Assembly (NCBI GenBank): GCA_024663395.1
Contig: JANFAH010000042.1
Span: 248,001-312,000 of the forward strand
DNA: 64,000 bases
Direction: 5' to 3'
DNA from: Pisolithus tinctorius
Lineage: Eukaryota; Basidiomycota; Agaricomycetes; Boletales; Pisolithaceae
Shown here piece after piece: positions 54,165-64,000 of this stretch. Both the position numbers and the translations under genes were made by a program. Under the pieces are notes generated by a model. The model made no database searches, was not told the DNA's origin, and worked only from the letters and a program-made list of their open reading frames with translations. The first letter of the stretch is position 1, and each line of letters starts with the position of its first letter.

Positions 54165-57012
54165 ATGGCGGAGTTGCCTATGGAGCCGTACTATGTGGTT
54201 GGCCGCAAGGACGCCGGGGTTGCTTTTGACCGCATTTCTATTGAGGACATGCAGAAGAACTACCCATATCAATTCGCGCTTTTCGTCCGCAGCTATGCTA
54301 GAATTCAGGGGAATGAGCATGACTTATTCGCGACCACCTACATGCAAATTGCAGGCATTCACGGTAAGTCCTACGAAGAGTGGGCTGGTGACCGCAAGAG
54401 GGAGGAGCAAAGGGCTTCGGATTTTCACTACGATGATCTCAAGGACACTTTACCGGTTCCTTCAAGGTTTGGTGGTAGGTCTTACCGTCTGAGAGATTTT
54501 TACGCCCGCTGACTACGCCCGTCTTCCAGGTTATTGCAAGTATGTATCATGCACATAAATATACTTCTGTTGTTAAGTTATTCGTTGCTAGCCATGGATC
54601 GGTGACGTTCACCACCTGGCACCGCCCCTACGTGATGCTAATCGAGGTACGTCAATTGTGCGTGCGTCGCCCGCATATACTGATACATCTGATACAGCAA
54701 GCTATTGGCGAGGTCGCTACTCGTATTGCGAAAGATTTTGGAGAGGAAGCCCCCCAAGAAAAGGATCATGGGAAACAGCGGCCAAGGAACTGCGCTTCCC
54801 GTGCGTCTTACCGGGTTGCTGGTTCCTTCATGATTTAATCGTCCTTGTAACAGGTACTGGGACTGGGCTGCGCCACACGTTGCTGATGAAGGGCTTCCCC
54901 CTGTTCTCATCGACGACGTGGTAGAAGTCTGGGATGCTTTCCGTCAAACCGAAACCATCCCCAATCCATTATCATACTACACATACCAAGGTGGCATCCC
55001 CAACGACTTCGAAGACGAGGGTACGAGGGTGGGTTTACGACAGCATCACAGCATCTCTTTTCTTCACTGATATTTGATGATGCTTTTTCCAGGATGGCAC
55101 GGCGTATTTTTCTTCGTGGCCCCGATCCTTCCGGCATTCTCCAAGCGACCGTAATGGAAGTACTAATAAGGAAGAACTGCAAACGTGTGTCAACTTCTTG
55201 CATCGTCCTGGAGGACGCCAACTGATCGGGCATTTTTAGTCGGGTTAAGAGCACCGCTAAAGATATAGGCAAGCAGTTGGGGCTTTTGTTCAACATGCCG
55301 GAGGATATGGACCCGGCACACGCGTACGTATATTTCCTCCGTAGCATTGATCCCAGATTCTCATGCACTACCGGTATAGCTATGACAAGTTTTCGAACTC
55401 GTAATTCAGTCTCTCGAAGTTTTTTCCCATGAGGACGAGGAAGGCGATGGCAGCGACGACGAGGACGACGATGAGTTTAGCCCTCTGGAAACCATACATG
55501 GCCGCATCCACGGTGCGATTGTATGTTATTTCCCGTACATGTCTCAGTGTCGCTGACCGACGCTATAGGGTGGAAATGGGCACATGGTCTGCTTTTTTGC
55601 TCTTCTACTTCGGGTACCTCACTCACAATGACCTTCTTAGTCCTCCCCAGATTATGTAAGTCTCAAGGTTTGAATGCTTCAGTTACTGAGCTTGTTATAT
55701 ATAGGCTGCTTTCGATCCTTTCTTCTTCTGTACGACTTTCACTTGCTGAGATTAATCATCTGTCTGACTAGTGGTTAGTACATCACAGTAGTGTTGACAG
55801 GATCCGTGAGTGCCGAATATTTGAACATATGTATGCCACCCATTGATGCCACTCATCTCAGTCGCGCTATGGGAGTGGTGCTACCCAGACTACTGGATGG
55901 GCGACGGCTACACGGACCCGCGTGATAATAGCAGATCCTTCTCATGGACTCAGGTGAGTGCAGTATTATGGAGTGTAACGGAATTCTGATCTTTTTTAGG
56001 AACGCGGGACTTACATGCAAGTATACAACGAGCAACTTCTTCCTACCGGTGCTCGCGGTTCCCTGTATCCGTTCAGATTGGAGAATGGCGAGTACTGGAA
56101 TTCTGAACAAACCCGTTTCCTCTACAAAGATAACAAAGACGTATATCCGAAGTGTGCGCTTTCCCACCCTTCATCCCATATTCCATGGATCTCATAATTT
56201 AATCAATGTAGACTATTCTTATGATGAATTCCTGGGCATTAGGGTTGACCAGGAGGCCCTGCGGAGGACCGCCGTGCTGCTCGGAAAAGAATTTACAAAT
56301 ACTACGGTTTTGATGCAGCGAGCAGCAGAGAACAGAAAAATGCAGATAAGATATCGTGGAGCCACATTCCCGTCCGGCCTGCAAAGGAAGCCGGACTTCC
56401 TAAGGGCTTCGAGGAGATAGACCATTTCCGTACTTTTGTCGTCGCCGTTCAGCTTCCAGAGCACGCCTTCACAGGACATACAGCTTCGAATTGCGTACAA
56501 CCAAGGCACTGAATCTAGGTCCATTGGCGCGGTCACTGTGTTCGCCCGGCCTGACCGTTCGCCTTGCAAGGCCTGTGCTAAGCGCCGCTCCAACGGTTCG
56601 ATCATCCATGGGGCCATCCCACTGCCTTTCGATATCGTTAACGAACTCGTCGTCAAGAGTCGCACTGGGAATACTACCGCCACCTTTGAAACCACTGTAA
56701 AACATAATCAAAAGTCTTTCGGGCGCGTTGGTGGACACGTCGGGCAAGGTTATCGCAACTGCGCAGGGCGGACGAGACTTCTCCTATTTCGGACAAGATA
56801 AGTTATCATCCACTGTCGCACCTGCGAAGGTGGCTGTATACGTCGGGCGTTGCGAAGACAGGTGACCCTGACCAACCCGTGCGTCTGTTCGATTGGAAAC
56901 GTCACAACAGCTTGTTCCCTGTAGGTTTGCTGCTCTAAGTTATGATGATAGCTGACTCTGTCAATTCCCATCATAGCGCGGATGGAAGGTCGCAGACAGC
57001 GAAGACAAGTAA
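54165..57012 (+). pseudogene. Tyrosinase (polyphenol oxidase) copy 2, frameshifted
   Basis: Same gene plan as copy 1. ATG at 54,165; exon 1 is fully open (MEPYYVVGRKDAGVAFDRIS ... YMQIAGIHGKSYEEWAGDRK) to the intron at about 54,476. CuA: YHAHKY and SHGSVTFTTWHRPYVMLIE (about 54,590-54,648). An extra C in the run at about 54,752 shifts the frame before WETAAKELRFP; an intron then leads to the YWDWAAPHVADEGLPP exon (about 54,855). Next: SPLETIHGRIHGAI then GGNGHM (about 55,490-55,590), SSPDY and AAFDPFFF, an intron and LHHSSVDRIRE (about 55,779). LYPFRLENGEYWNSEQTRFL follows at about 56,060, then the C-terminal domain with IGAVTVFARPDRSPCKACAK (about 56,525) and HGAIPLPFDIVNELV, and finally RGWKVADSEDK with TAA at 57,010-57,012. 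Its indels differ from those of copy 1. Confidence 0.88.
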
Positions 57013-57544
57013 ATTCCGCAATTCCAGAACTTCAATATGCCTCTTCCTTGAATCATGGATGTACGAGAATGTAGGATGCAGCGACAACTTCAGAAAACCC
57101 TTGGCAATTTGATTTGTGTAATTTGTGTACTTTTATACGTGACCAAGTTTGGATGCAATGAATGTGATTGTTGTGTGCGTAACAAGCTCTTTCCAGTGGT
57201 CTGATGTAATGATAGTTGAACGTAACGTTGAGCAATGATTTGAGGAAATTCGTCGTCAGCGACGTCCGAATCACGGTATCCTATCTGTCAGCGAAAGTCG
57301 AACTTCGTACCTTATGCCATCTCAATTTGTAGGTGAGCTAAGACTGTGCGAGGCAAGGACGGACATCGATGAACGTTCAATGTTGCTGTAAACGGATACC
57401 ATACCGACCTGTTCAGCAGGGAGAATATCAGCGAGTAAACGCCATCCTTTCCATCAGAACTAAACATTCCGCTCGTACTGTACGTACAATGCCATGATCC
57501 GAGTTTGTAGCGTGCCAAAGGATACGGGATGCCCGTTTATGAAC
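57013..57544. other. Spacer downstream of tyrosinase copy 2
   Basis: The first 150 bases match the 3' flank of copy 1, and 57,345-57,490 match 50,580-50,700. No gene seen. Confidence 0.6.
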
Positions 57545-58700
57545 TTGTGGGAAGGCTTCCGTCTCCCATCGCATTTCCACTGTCAATAACGAAACGCCGG
57601 GTAGCTCTTTCGTGTCGTCGAACCACAGTACGCATGCAGCCACAACAAGACTAAGAAACAGCGCTCACAACATGCATTTTCCAAATCGGACCCCTTGCCA
57701 TATACTTGAAATACGGACCACGAATCCACAGAACTGATTTCTTGCCTGTCAAGTACGACCGGGGTCAGTCCACCTGCGAGGGGATCGGAGGTGGGGCCGT
57801 GAGAGGGGAGAGCGGTGCGTTGAACGCCTGAGATTTTCGGTAGAAACCGACTGCTTTGGGTGGTGGCGGCCTTGATGAGGGGTTATTGTTTACTGCTGGA
57901 GGATGTTATTGCGAACGCACGAGATGATGGTGGTTCGTGGTGGGCGGTGTCAAGGTCTTCAAGTCTAGATTCCATGAGTGGGTAAGGCGAAAAGTCGGTT
58001 TATTGGACGTCGTACACAGCGGTCAACCAACGGATCCCGGTATGAACGTTAACGGCTTATTCTCATACACCATGTCGATCTGCCTGTGTTGGACCTCGAG
58101 TTCATCTTCTTTTGATATTATTGTTGTAGGTTTGTGCACTTCCGCTGGTTGAGGCTGCCAATGTCGATGTCGTCGTCGAGATGTGAGGGTGCACGTGAAT
58201 ATCTGGGATTTCTTTGCGTCCAGGCTTCGTTCTCTCGTTTCTGATGTATCGTGTTCACCCCAACCATTGAATGACTTCGTTGCATTGGAACTGGCGATCG
58301 AACCTTATGCTTTACATAGCCTTATCCGCGGTATGTGTTCCCATGAGACGACCGCCATGAACGACCTCCAACGCCGGATCGACAACTCGGAGCTCTCGTT
58401 GGGCCACTAATAGCACAATATTGGACTGCTACGCACTTGTGTACGTCCTTGCTTCATCTCGATATCGTACGTGATCTACTGGGTCCATCGGAAATGCCGC
58501 TCGAAGGATGCTGCCCGTACCCGTATCAATACCCTACTGACAGTGCCAAATGGAAAGGCAGTAGGACACGCTGAAAATAGGCATCGTCCAAACGGCGTGC
58601 GTAGTACATGTTCATGTCCTTCCATTGCCAATGACAATAATTATCCATTCCCTCCATCACGAACAACAATGATGGGTACTTGATTAGAATGGACGCCCAG
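57545..58700 (-). pseudogene. MYST acetyltransferase fragment (N-terminal and zinc-finger part)
   Basis: Matches 43,880-45,050 of the fuller copy. On the minus strand the finger exon survives as KKSVLWIRGPYFKYMARGP (about 57,690-57,750). The two finger cysteines are lost (IRGPY in place of VCDRC), and the acidic/Arg-rich upstream region is full of indels. There is no catalytic domain next to it; a core fragment lies 5.6 kb upstream instead (51,620-51,925), as expected if one copy was split by the duplicated tyrosinase segment. Confidence 0.75.
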
Positions 58701-58879
58701 TACTTCACCTATCCCGAAATCACGCCCTGCAAGACTGCATTGAAAGATATCCAAGTGATCCCATACCGACCATTTCGGTGGGGAGTATATCAGTGAGTGA
58801 ACGCTATCCCTTTCACGTCACCACTCGGCATTTGGCTCATACACTAGCGTGGTCCCGCGTCGCGAAATTCACAGTGTCG

Positions 58880-60397
58880 ATGGGCATACATACGATGCCA
58901 TGGTCTGAGTGATAGAACTCGATTCCGAATTTGTGGCGTACCAACGGATACGGGATGCCCGTCTACGAACTGGTGGAGAAAGCGTGTTGCAAGTTCTTCC
59001 TTCACGGTCCTTTTCGCCTTTGCGTGCAGGAGAGGCACAGGAGGGACACGAGTGTGTGAGTGTCGCGGGAGGTGCTGAAGCAGTCAGTCTTCATTCAATA
59101 TTTTGATGTTTCTGATATGCAACGATGGGGTATATAGCTAGGGAGCTTGTACGAGCTTGCAGAGTACCTGTCCAGACGGTATCCTTTGTCGTTCAAGGTC
59201 TCGCGTGTCACACTTCACCTTCCATGTCGTTGAAGGACGATATAGCCACTATCGAAGGCATTCCTCTAGCCTGGCATGGTTTGATGCCTATTAAAGCGAT
59301 CCATGTCGTGGACACGGGTATCACATACGACCTTTCCACACTCAAGCGGCGGAAGGCCCACGGATGGGAGAGGAAGCATTAAAATTGTTAACGGATTGTA
59401 AGTCTATCGTTCGAGTGGAAGACATCGGCTGGGTCTCTAAACCTTTTTCTGCTATAGAACTCAAGACGATTTCGCTATCATGGTGAAGGTGAGCGTTGTG
59501 TGTGACTCGGGCTGGGATTGGTGTAAATCAAAGACCGTTATGTAGGATCGACGGCAAGTATTACTTCCAGGCTGGGTTGGTCTGCGTACCGGGTATGTCC
59601 GTTGCCTTGCTGCTATTGTGATGGCACTACTATCGTCATGCTGACAGTAGTCCTCTCTGACGATCCAGGATTCTGGCGTATGAGGACAAAATCGGCATGC
59701 CCCTCGATGAGATACATATATCTGGCGGCGTGCCACATGTAAGTGATCCCAAACTTGTTTTCACGGGTCCTCGACGACACGAACAGCGCCGCATATAGTC
59801 AAGAGAAGCTGCAAATGAGCATGAGCCGATTTTTCAAACGCCTACCTGTTGATAAACCTGTCATAGGAACAACTACTCCATTCAAGCTGTCTCGGCGACG
59901 AAAAACCCGGAAGATGTTGATCCAAACGAGCTCAGCTGGAGCTTCACCCAGAATGGTCCGGAGACACGTTTCCGACGGCCGGGGACACTGCAGTGCACCA
60001 ATCCCGCACCTCTCTCCTAAGACGCTGCGTCTCCGTACTGAACGTCAAACACTGCGGCGACTGCCTCGAACGGGTGCGATTGTGTTCGGATTCGGACGTA
60101 TCAGATGGGTGTGGAGGAGCTGGTCAGAGAAGGCACAGGAGTCGCTGCGAGACTGGCGAGTGCAGTGAGGAGTTGGCCACGGACGTTGCGGGGTATAAAG
60201 GACGAAGGAGATGGGAGGAGGAGTTGCTTGGGTATTTGGATGGGGAGAAAGGGAGGTGGGTCGGTGGAGGGGGAGTTGCCGTATCCCTTTTGAGGTGTAG
60301 GTCCCATGCCAAGGCCGCCGTATCAACCGGCGCTGGTGCAGCAGCTACACAGACGCCCACACTGACATGTGTCCGAGTCACGTTTTATGTATCATGA
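58880..60397 (+). pseudogene. DUF3445 copy beta, longest of three
   Basis: ATG at 58,880 (MGIHTMPWSE) hits a one-base deletion at about 58,910 relative to copy alpha; the next frame continues IELDSEFVAYQRIRDARLR. Middle segments: PLAWHGLMPIKAIHV (about 59,263) and VDTGITYDLS (about 59,308), an intron, then GRQVLLPGWV-type sequence from an SDGKYYFQAG motif one base out of frame (about 59,550). The C-terminal half is well kept: SREKLQMSMSRFFKRLPVDK (about 59,803-59,860), an ERQTLRRLPRTGAIVFGF block (about 60,043-60,090) and GVEELVREGTGVAARLAS then YKGRRRWEEELLGYLDGEKG (to about 60,255). Known (memory): this family includes heme-dependent oxidative N-demethylase alpha-like proteins; substrates in fungi are unknown to me. 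Several indels make it a probable pseudogene. Confidence 0.75.
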
Positions 60398-60859
60398 GTC
60401 ATTTCCTGATCTGGTGAGTAGGGAGAACAATCACAGCTCAAAGCGTACGCATATCATTGTTCCGTACTGCTGAGGTCGTGACGTGGCGGTGTGAACTACA
60501 GACTCGAGCGGCTTTAAGGATGGTCAAAGAGAACATATGAAGAGAGAACCTAACGTTGCGATGGCATCTTTCTTCCCGTACTCACTGGAAATTTAAGTTG
60601 TTATTGCGATTGAACACGGAGGCCCATCAACCGCAGTTAATACCGCGAGCACCCTCACCATTGAAGCTCCAGCCCGTGGATCTGGATACGTGGGCGACGG
60701 TGGATATGGGGATTCGTTTTATACCGAGGCCAAGCCAGATGAGTTGGATGTGCCTCGGCCGTATCGTTCAAGGTGAGCGTGCGCAATGACGTATCGAATG
60801 CGTTTTTAATTACATAAGCATGACAGTACATACGCAACAGCAGTCACGTGTACTTTAGG
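60398..60859. other. Gap between DUF3445 beta and the HET gene
   Basis: A Gly/Asp-rich frame on the plus strand (about 60,605-60,770, with SGYVGDGGYGDSFYTE and KPDELDVPRPYRS) could be the tail of a broken gene, but I cannot name it or find its start. Confidence 0.35.
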
Positions 60860-62678
60860 TAATAGTCTTCTGCTTCGACTTGAGACATCGCCCATTCAGA
60901 CTGGCGGCTGCGACATGTCTCTCATTTTTCCTTGATCGTTCACCCTCCTCTGGTAAACAATGCACAGCGTCAAAGGCCTCCTCTGTTATATGACCCTTAC
61001 GCATAAGCGGCTTTGGACCTCCAACACTGAATTGACGCTCCTGCCAGCTCTTGACCCACGCCCTGTCGCGTATGTGTAAGGAGAAGAATGACACGATGTG
61101 AAATCTTTCAGGGGTATGTTCTTCGACTATCATCCCCTTTATATAGTGTTGGTTATGGGCTAGAGTGACGCCAGGATAGAATCTTGAAACCAGCCCAGTA
61201 CGACGCCGTGGGTATTTGCAAGTGAAGCAGGTTCACCAATATGTCCGTCTCCCACGATCTCCCAGACGCTTCCATTTATCGATGTAACCAATCTACGACT
61301 TGAATCGATGGTCTGAAAAAGGTAAGTATTGTATATGCACGTGCTGGAAGTAGCTCACCTTATCTTTGTGCCCGCGGTCCGGCTTGCTTGTTACAGCGAC
61401 TAAACGAACTGCCCGAGATGAGAATGTGAAGTAGCCATCGTCATCCATAGTTCCTCCTGGTAGTAAAGTGCCAAGTCCTAGTTCATTCGGATACTCCCCA
61501 TCAACAAGTTAGACACCTCTCGCAAGCCTGTCTTCGTGCGCACCAGCGCTTTTCCAGATACACTCGTCTCTGCAAAAACAGGGAATGTGCACAGCATGCT
61601 GCACGGAGGTAGCCGGAAGACATGCCGAGCCAACTTGCCCTGCCACCTTGGCAGTATCTCCTTCGCGAGCGCAACAGTGGCGCCGATGCGGTCATCCTTC
61701 TCGAACTTACTGGGGTCGAGGTTTACCCCAAAGAGCCCCATGATACTGAACACCATATCGACAGGCGCGATGACGTTCGCATGAGGGCACTCTGCCAGAT
61801 GGCGTGGTTGCGCGCGTCCGGGTCGGCCGCTAGTTCCTCCGACATAGCACAGAAGTCGCGAACAAATTTGGCGAAGCAGAACCGAATACACGACTGCGAA
61901 TGAGTAGTGGAGAAGATGAACGGGGAGAGGTGAACTCGATACAACCCGCAACGCAGGCATTTAGTATGTCGGGTGCTGACATCACGGCTGATTCGTTTGC
62001 TGTGACTTCGGTTATGGTACCAGACGCATCGCCAGCTATTACCATGCCTGTTAAGCATGTGTTGAATTGCTGTGTTAAATTGCTGTATCATTGGTGAAGG
62101 TAGTGTTTACCTGATCCGAGCTTCCATGCAAGTAACACCAAAGCACGTTCTGGCAACAGCAACTCCTGCAGTGTCCATCCTCGGTGATCCAGTCAGTCTC
62201 TTCATCGACCCGCACAAGTTTCTGTACACCGCCCGGGAGAATGATGCATGGGTTGCATTTCTTGTACATCTCGCTCATCTGCCTGATCTGCCAATGTTTG
62301 TCTGCGGGATTAGTCTGCATGATGCAGTCGATCGAGCCAGATGTAACGAGCTCCATGTTTAACAGCAGTCAAGCAGGCCTGGTTCAGAGCGTGAATGCTG
62401 ATCGGGTCTCCATCGAGCGCACCAGCGACGGAAAAACTCTTGTGACTATTCGCTTCGGAAGGCTCTAAAGGGTTGCCTTTCCAGACGTACGATATAGCGG
62501 CGTATTGGACAGATGGGAAATCTGTGAATTCCTCGATGCGGAGCAGTTGACCTTGCCAAACTGATCGCAATCTATCAAACGGTACCTCTGAGTATAGCAT
62601 GAGGTGTGATATCCAGTACAACGTCTGGCAAATCGACATTAATGGCATTTGAAGTATGGTCCGACCTTGGGTGGCCAT
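60860..62678 (-). pseudogene. HET-domain (heterokaryon incompatibility-like) protein, frameshifted
   Basis: ATG at 62,678 on the minus strand. The HET domain starts with QYAAISYVWKGNPLEPSE (about 62,470-62,520), then ALNQACLTAVKHGARYIWLD (about 62,340-62,395). A frameshift follows, then CIMQTNPADKHWQIRQMSEM and YKKCNPCIILPGG (about 62,225-62,330). A second frameshift leads to WTLQELLLPERALVLLAWK (about 62,115-62,170) and a GT intron. Downstream are IAPVDMVFSIMGLFGVNLDP (about 61,720-61,775) and FRLPPCSMLCTFPVFAETSV (about 61,565-61,625). A short intron lies near 61,320-61,360. A final open stretch, HIVSFFSLHIRDRAWVKSWQ, is at about 61,030-61,095. HET domains trigger non-self-recognition cell death in ascomycetes; their role in basidiomycetes is less clear. 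At least two indels break it. Confidence 0.75.
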
Positions 62679-63029
62679 CTCGAAGGGTCAAGCAGGAGGG
62701 AAGTTAGCAATATGTGCCAATCGCGCTAATCAATGGCATTACTTTGGCACTTCAGCAGAGCACTAGAGTCAGTATTAGTAGATTAATTGATATCACCAAA
62801 TTAGTCGATCGATCATCGACCACAGATTGTATATAGCAGGGCGCGGGTCAGTGAACAGAAGTCACAGTCATTGACCATAATTGTGAACTGTTTAGTCAAT
62901 AAGCCGTATTCAATGAACCATATGATAAAGCAATATATGTAGCGGCAAAGTATCCAGTACAATATAAGTCGACTAGATGTAAAGTAGCAATGTGTGTGAT
63001 AGCAATCATTCGGGTCACAAGTGAGTTGT
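62679..63029. other. Gap between HET gene and DUF3445 gamma
   Basis: AT-richer than its surroundings, with no ORF. This is the likely promoter region of the minus-strand HET gene; no element identified. Confidence 0.4.
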
Positions 63030-64000
63030 TCGCACCTTCATCTTCTACGTCGCCGGAGGACAATGTACCCACCATCGAAGGTGTCCGTCTGGCCTGGCGT
63101 AGCATGGCGCCCATCAAAACGATCCACGTCATAGGCACGGGCATTACATACGACCTTTCCACACTTGACGCGATGGAAGACCTACGGATGGGATAGGATG
63201 CATTAAGAATTGTTGGCGGATTGTAATCATTCGCCGACTTCCTGCATCCTCTCTCTGTCGTTCGAGTGGAGACATGGGCTGGGTCCAATGTGCTCTCTAA
63301 ACTATTCTCTGGTTTAGGACTCAAGATGATTTCGCTTTTATGATCGAAGGTGAGCGCTGTGTGCGATCTCGGGGGTTGTATCGGCATAACCACGACCGGT
63401 TATGTAGGATCGGACGGCAAGTATTACTTCCAGGCCGGGTTGACCTGTATACCGGGTACGTCCGTTGCCTTACTGCTACAACGATGGGACCGTCATCGAT
63501 ACTGAACGGCAACCCTCTTCGGTGACCCAGGTTTCTGGTGTATGAGGGGCAATATCGGCATACCCCTCGACGAGATAGATATATCAGGTGGCGTGCCGCA
63601 ATGTAAGCGATCCTAAACTTGTTTGCACGCGATCCTCAACGTGAACAACACCGCATAGTCAAACAGAAGCTGCAGATGAGCATGAATCGGTTCTTCAAAC
63701 GTTTACCTGTCGATAAACCTGTCGTGTGGAAGACTACTCCATTCAGGCTGTCTCGCCGACGAAGGACGCGGAGGACGTCGATCCGAACGAGCTCAGTTGT
63801 TCCTTCACCCATAACGATCCGGAAGACGTGTTTGCCGATGGTCGGGGGCACGGCATTGCACCGCACCTCTCCGAAGACGCTGCGTCTCCGTACCGAACGT
63901 CCAACTCTGCGCCGACTGCCTCGAACGGATGCGATCGTGTTCAGAATTCGGACGTACCAGGTGAGAGCGGATGAACTGATCAAAGGGGGCATAGGAGTTG
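63030..64000 (+). pseudogene. DUF3445 copy gamma, 5'-truncated, runs off the window
   Basis: Begins abruptly with SPEDNVPTIEGVRLAWRSMA (about 63,045) and PIKTIHVIGTGITYDLSTLD (about 63,110-63,170); the MGIRTMPWSEW exon is absent. Then an intron, SDGKYYFQAGLTCIPGTSV (about 63,410), FWCMRGNIGIPLDEIDISGG (about 63,530), another intron, LQMSMNRFFKRLPVDKPVV (about 63,670-63,730), DVDPNELSCSFTHNDPEDVF (about 63,773-63,832) and TERPTLRRLPRTDAIVF-like sequence (about 63,893-63,940). The frame changes at least twice. It is the only copy that keeps FWCMRGNIGIPLDE and the RFFKRLP exon in sequence. Confidence 0.75.

Overview
This window looks like DNA from a filamentous basidiomycete (Agaricomycetes are the best fit). 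The evidence is GT-AG introns of about 50 bases inside recognisable genes, mushroom-type tyrosinase/polyphenol oxidase, MYST acetyltransferase, DUF3445 and HET families, and a dense load of Ty3/gypsy and LINE retrotransposons. I see no bacterial operon, CRISPR array, rRNA or convincing tRNA.

The left part (1-36,400) is a nest of transposons that can be unpacked from target-site duplications (TSDs). The oldest visible host is a LINE (28,495-36,400, + strand, 22-base poly-A tail). A solo LTR (D4, 30,150-31,961, TSD ccgc) sits in its endonuclease domain. A minus-strand chromodomain gypsy element, A (window edge to 28,494), abuts its 5' region. Element A was then hit four times. Solo LTR D1 (1,484-3,286) lies in its chromodomain. 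Solo LTR D2 (7,671-9,473) lies in its gag. Full-length element D3 (10,086-21,421) and a second gypsy element, C (21,531-28,088), both lie in its own 5' LTR. D1 to D4 share an unusual design: LTRs of about 1.8 kb, 4-base TSDs that all contain CG, an open reading frame in the U3 part of the LTR, and (in D1-D3 only) dispersed 24-base palindromes. Element C belongs to A's family. Its insertion in the opposite orientation into A's LTR creates a large imperfect palindrome at 27,893-28,172.

The right part (36,400-64,000) is a decaying gene neighbourhood built from repeated modules. A MYST histone acetyltransferase gene (42,353-44,900, minus) is the most complete of four copies; the other three are internal or terminal fragments. 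Two tyrosinase copies (47,195-49,973 and 54,165-57,012, plus) share every exon and intron but carry different frameshifts. Three DUF3445 copies (50,743, 58,880 and about 63,030 onward, plus) are each broken. A HET-domain gene (60,860-62,678, minus) is also frameshifted. A possibly intact zinc-finger gene lies at 40,030-41,847. The order MYST - spacer - tyrosinase - spacer - MYST fragment/DUF3445 repeats, so a segment of roughly 7 kb was duplicated and then lost pieces.

Two themes join the parts. First, the coding losses with an identifiable single-base cause are mostly C-to-T changes at CpG. Four in-frame TGA stops in the LINE ORF2 and one in the coiled-coil gene fit CGA-to-TGA, and two D-element TSDs differ only by CG-to-CA. 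This looks like cytosine methylation or a mild RIP-like process. Second, the most novel material is the D family: an LTR-encoded protein of about 220 residues preserved between two diverged subfamilies, together with a mobile-looking hairpin motif.
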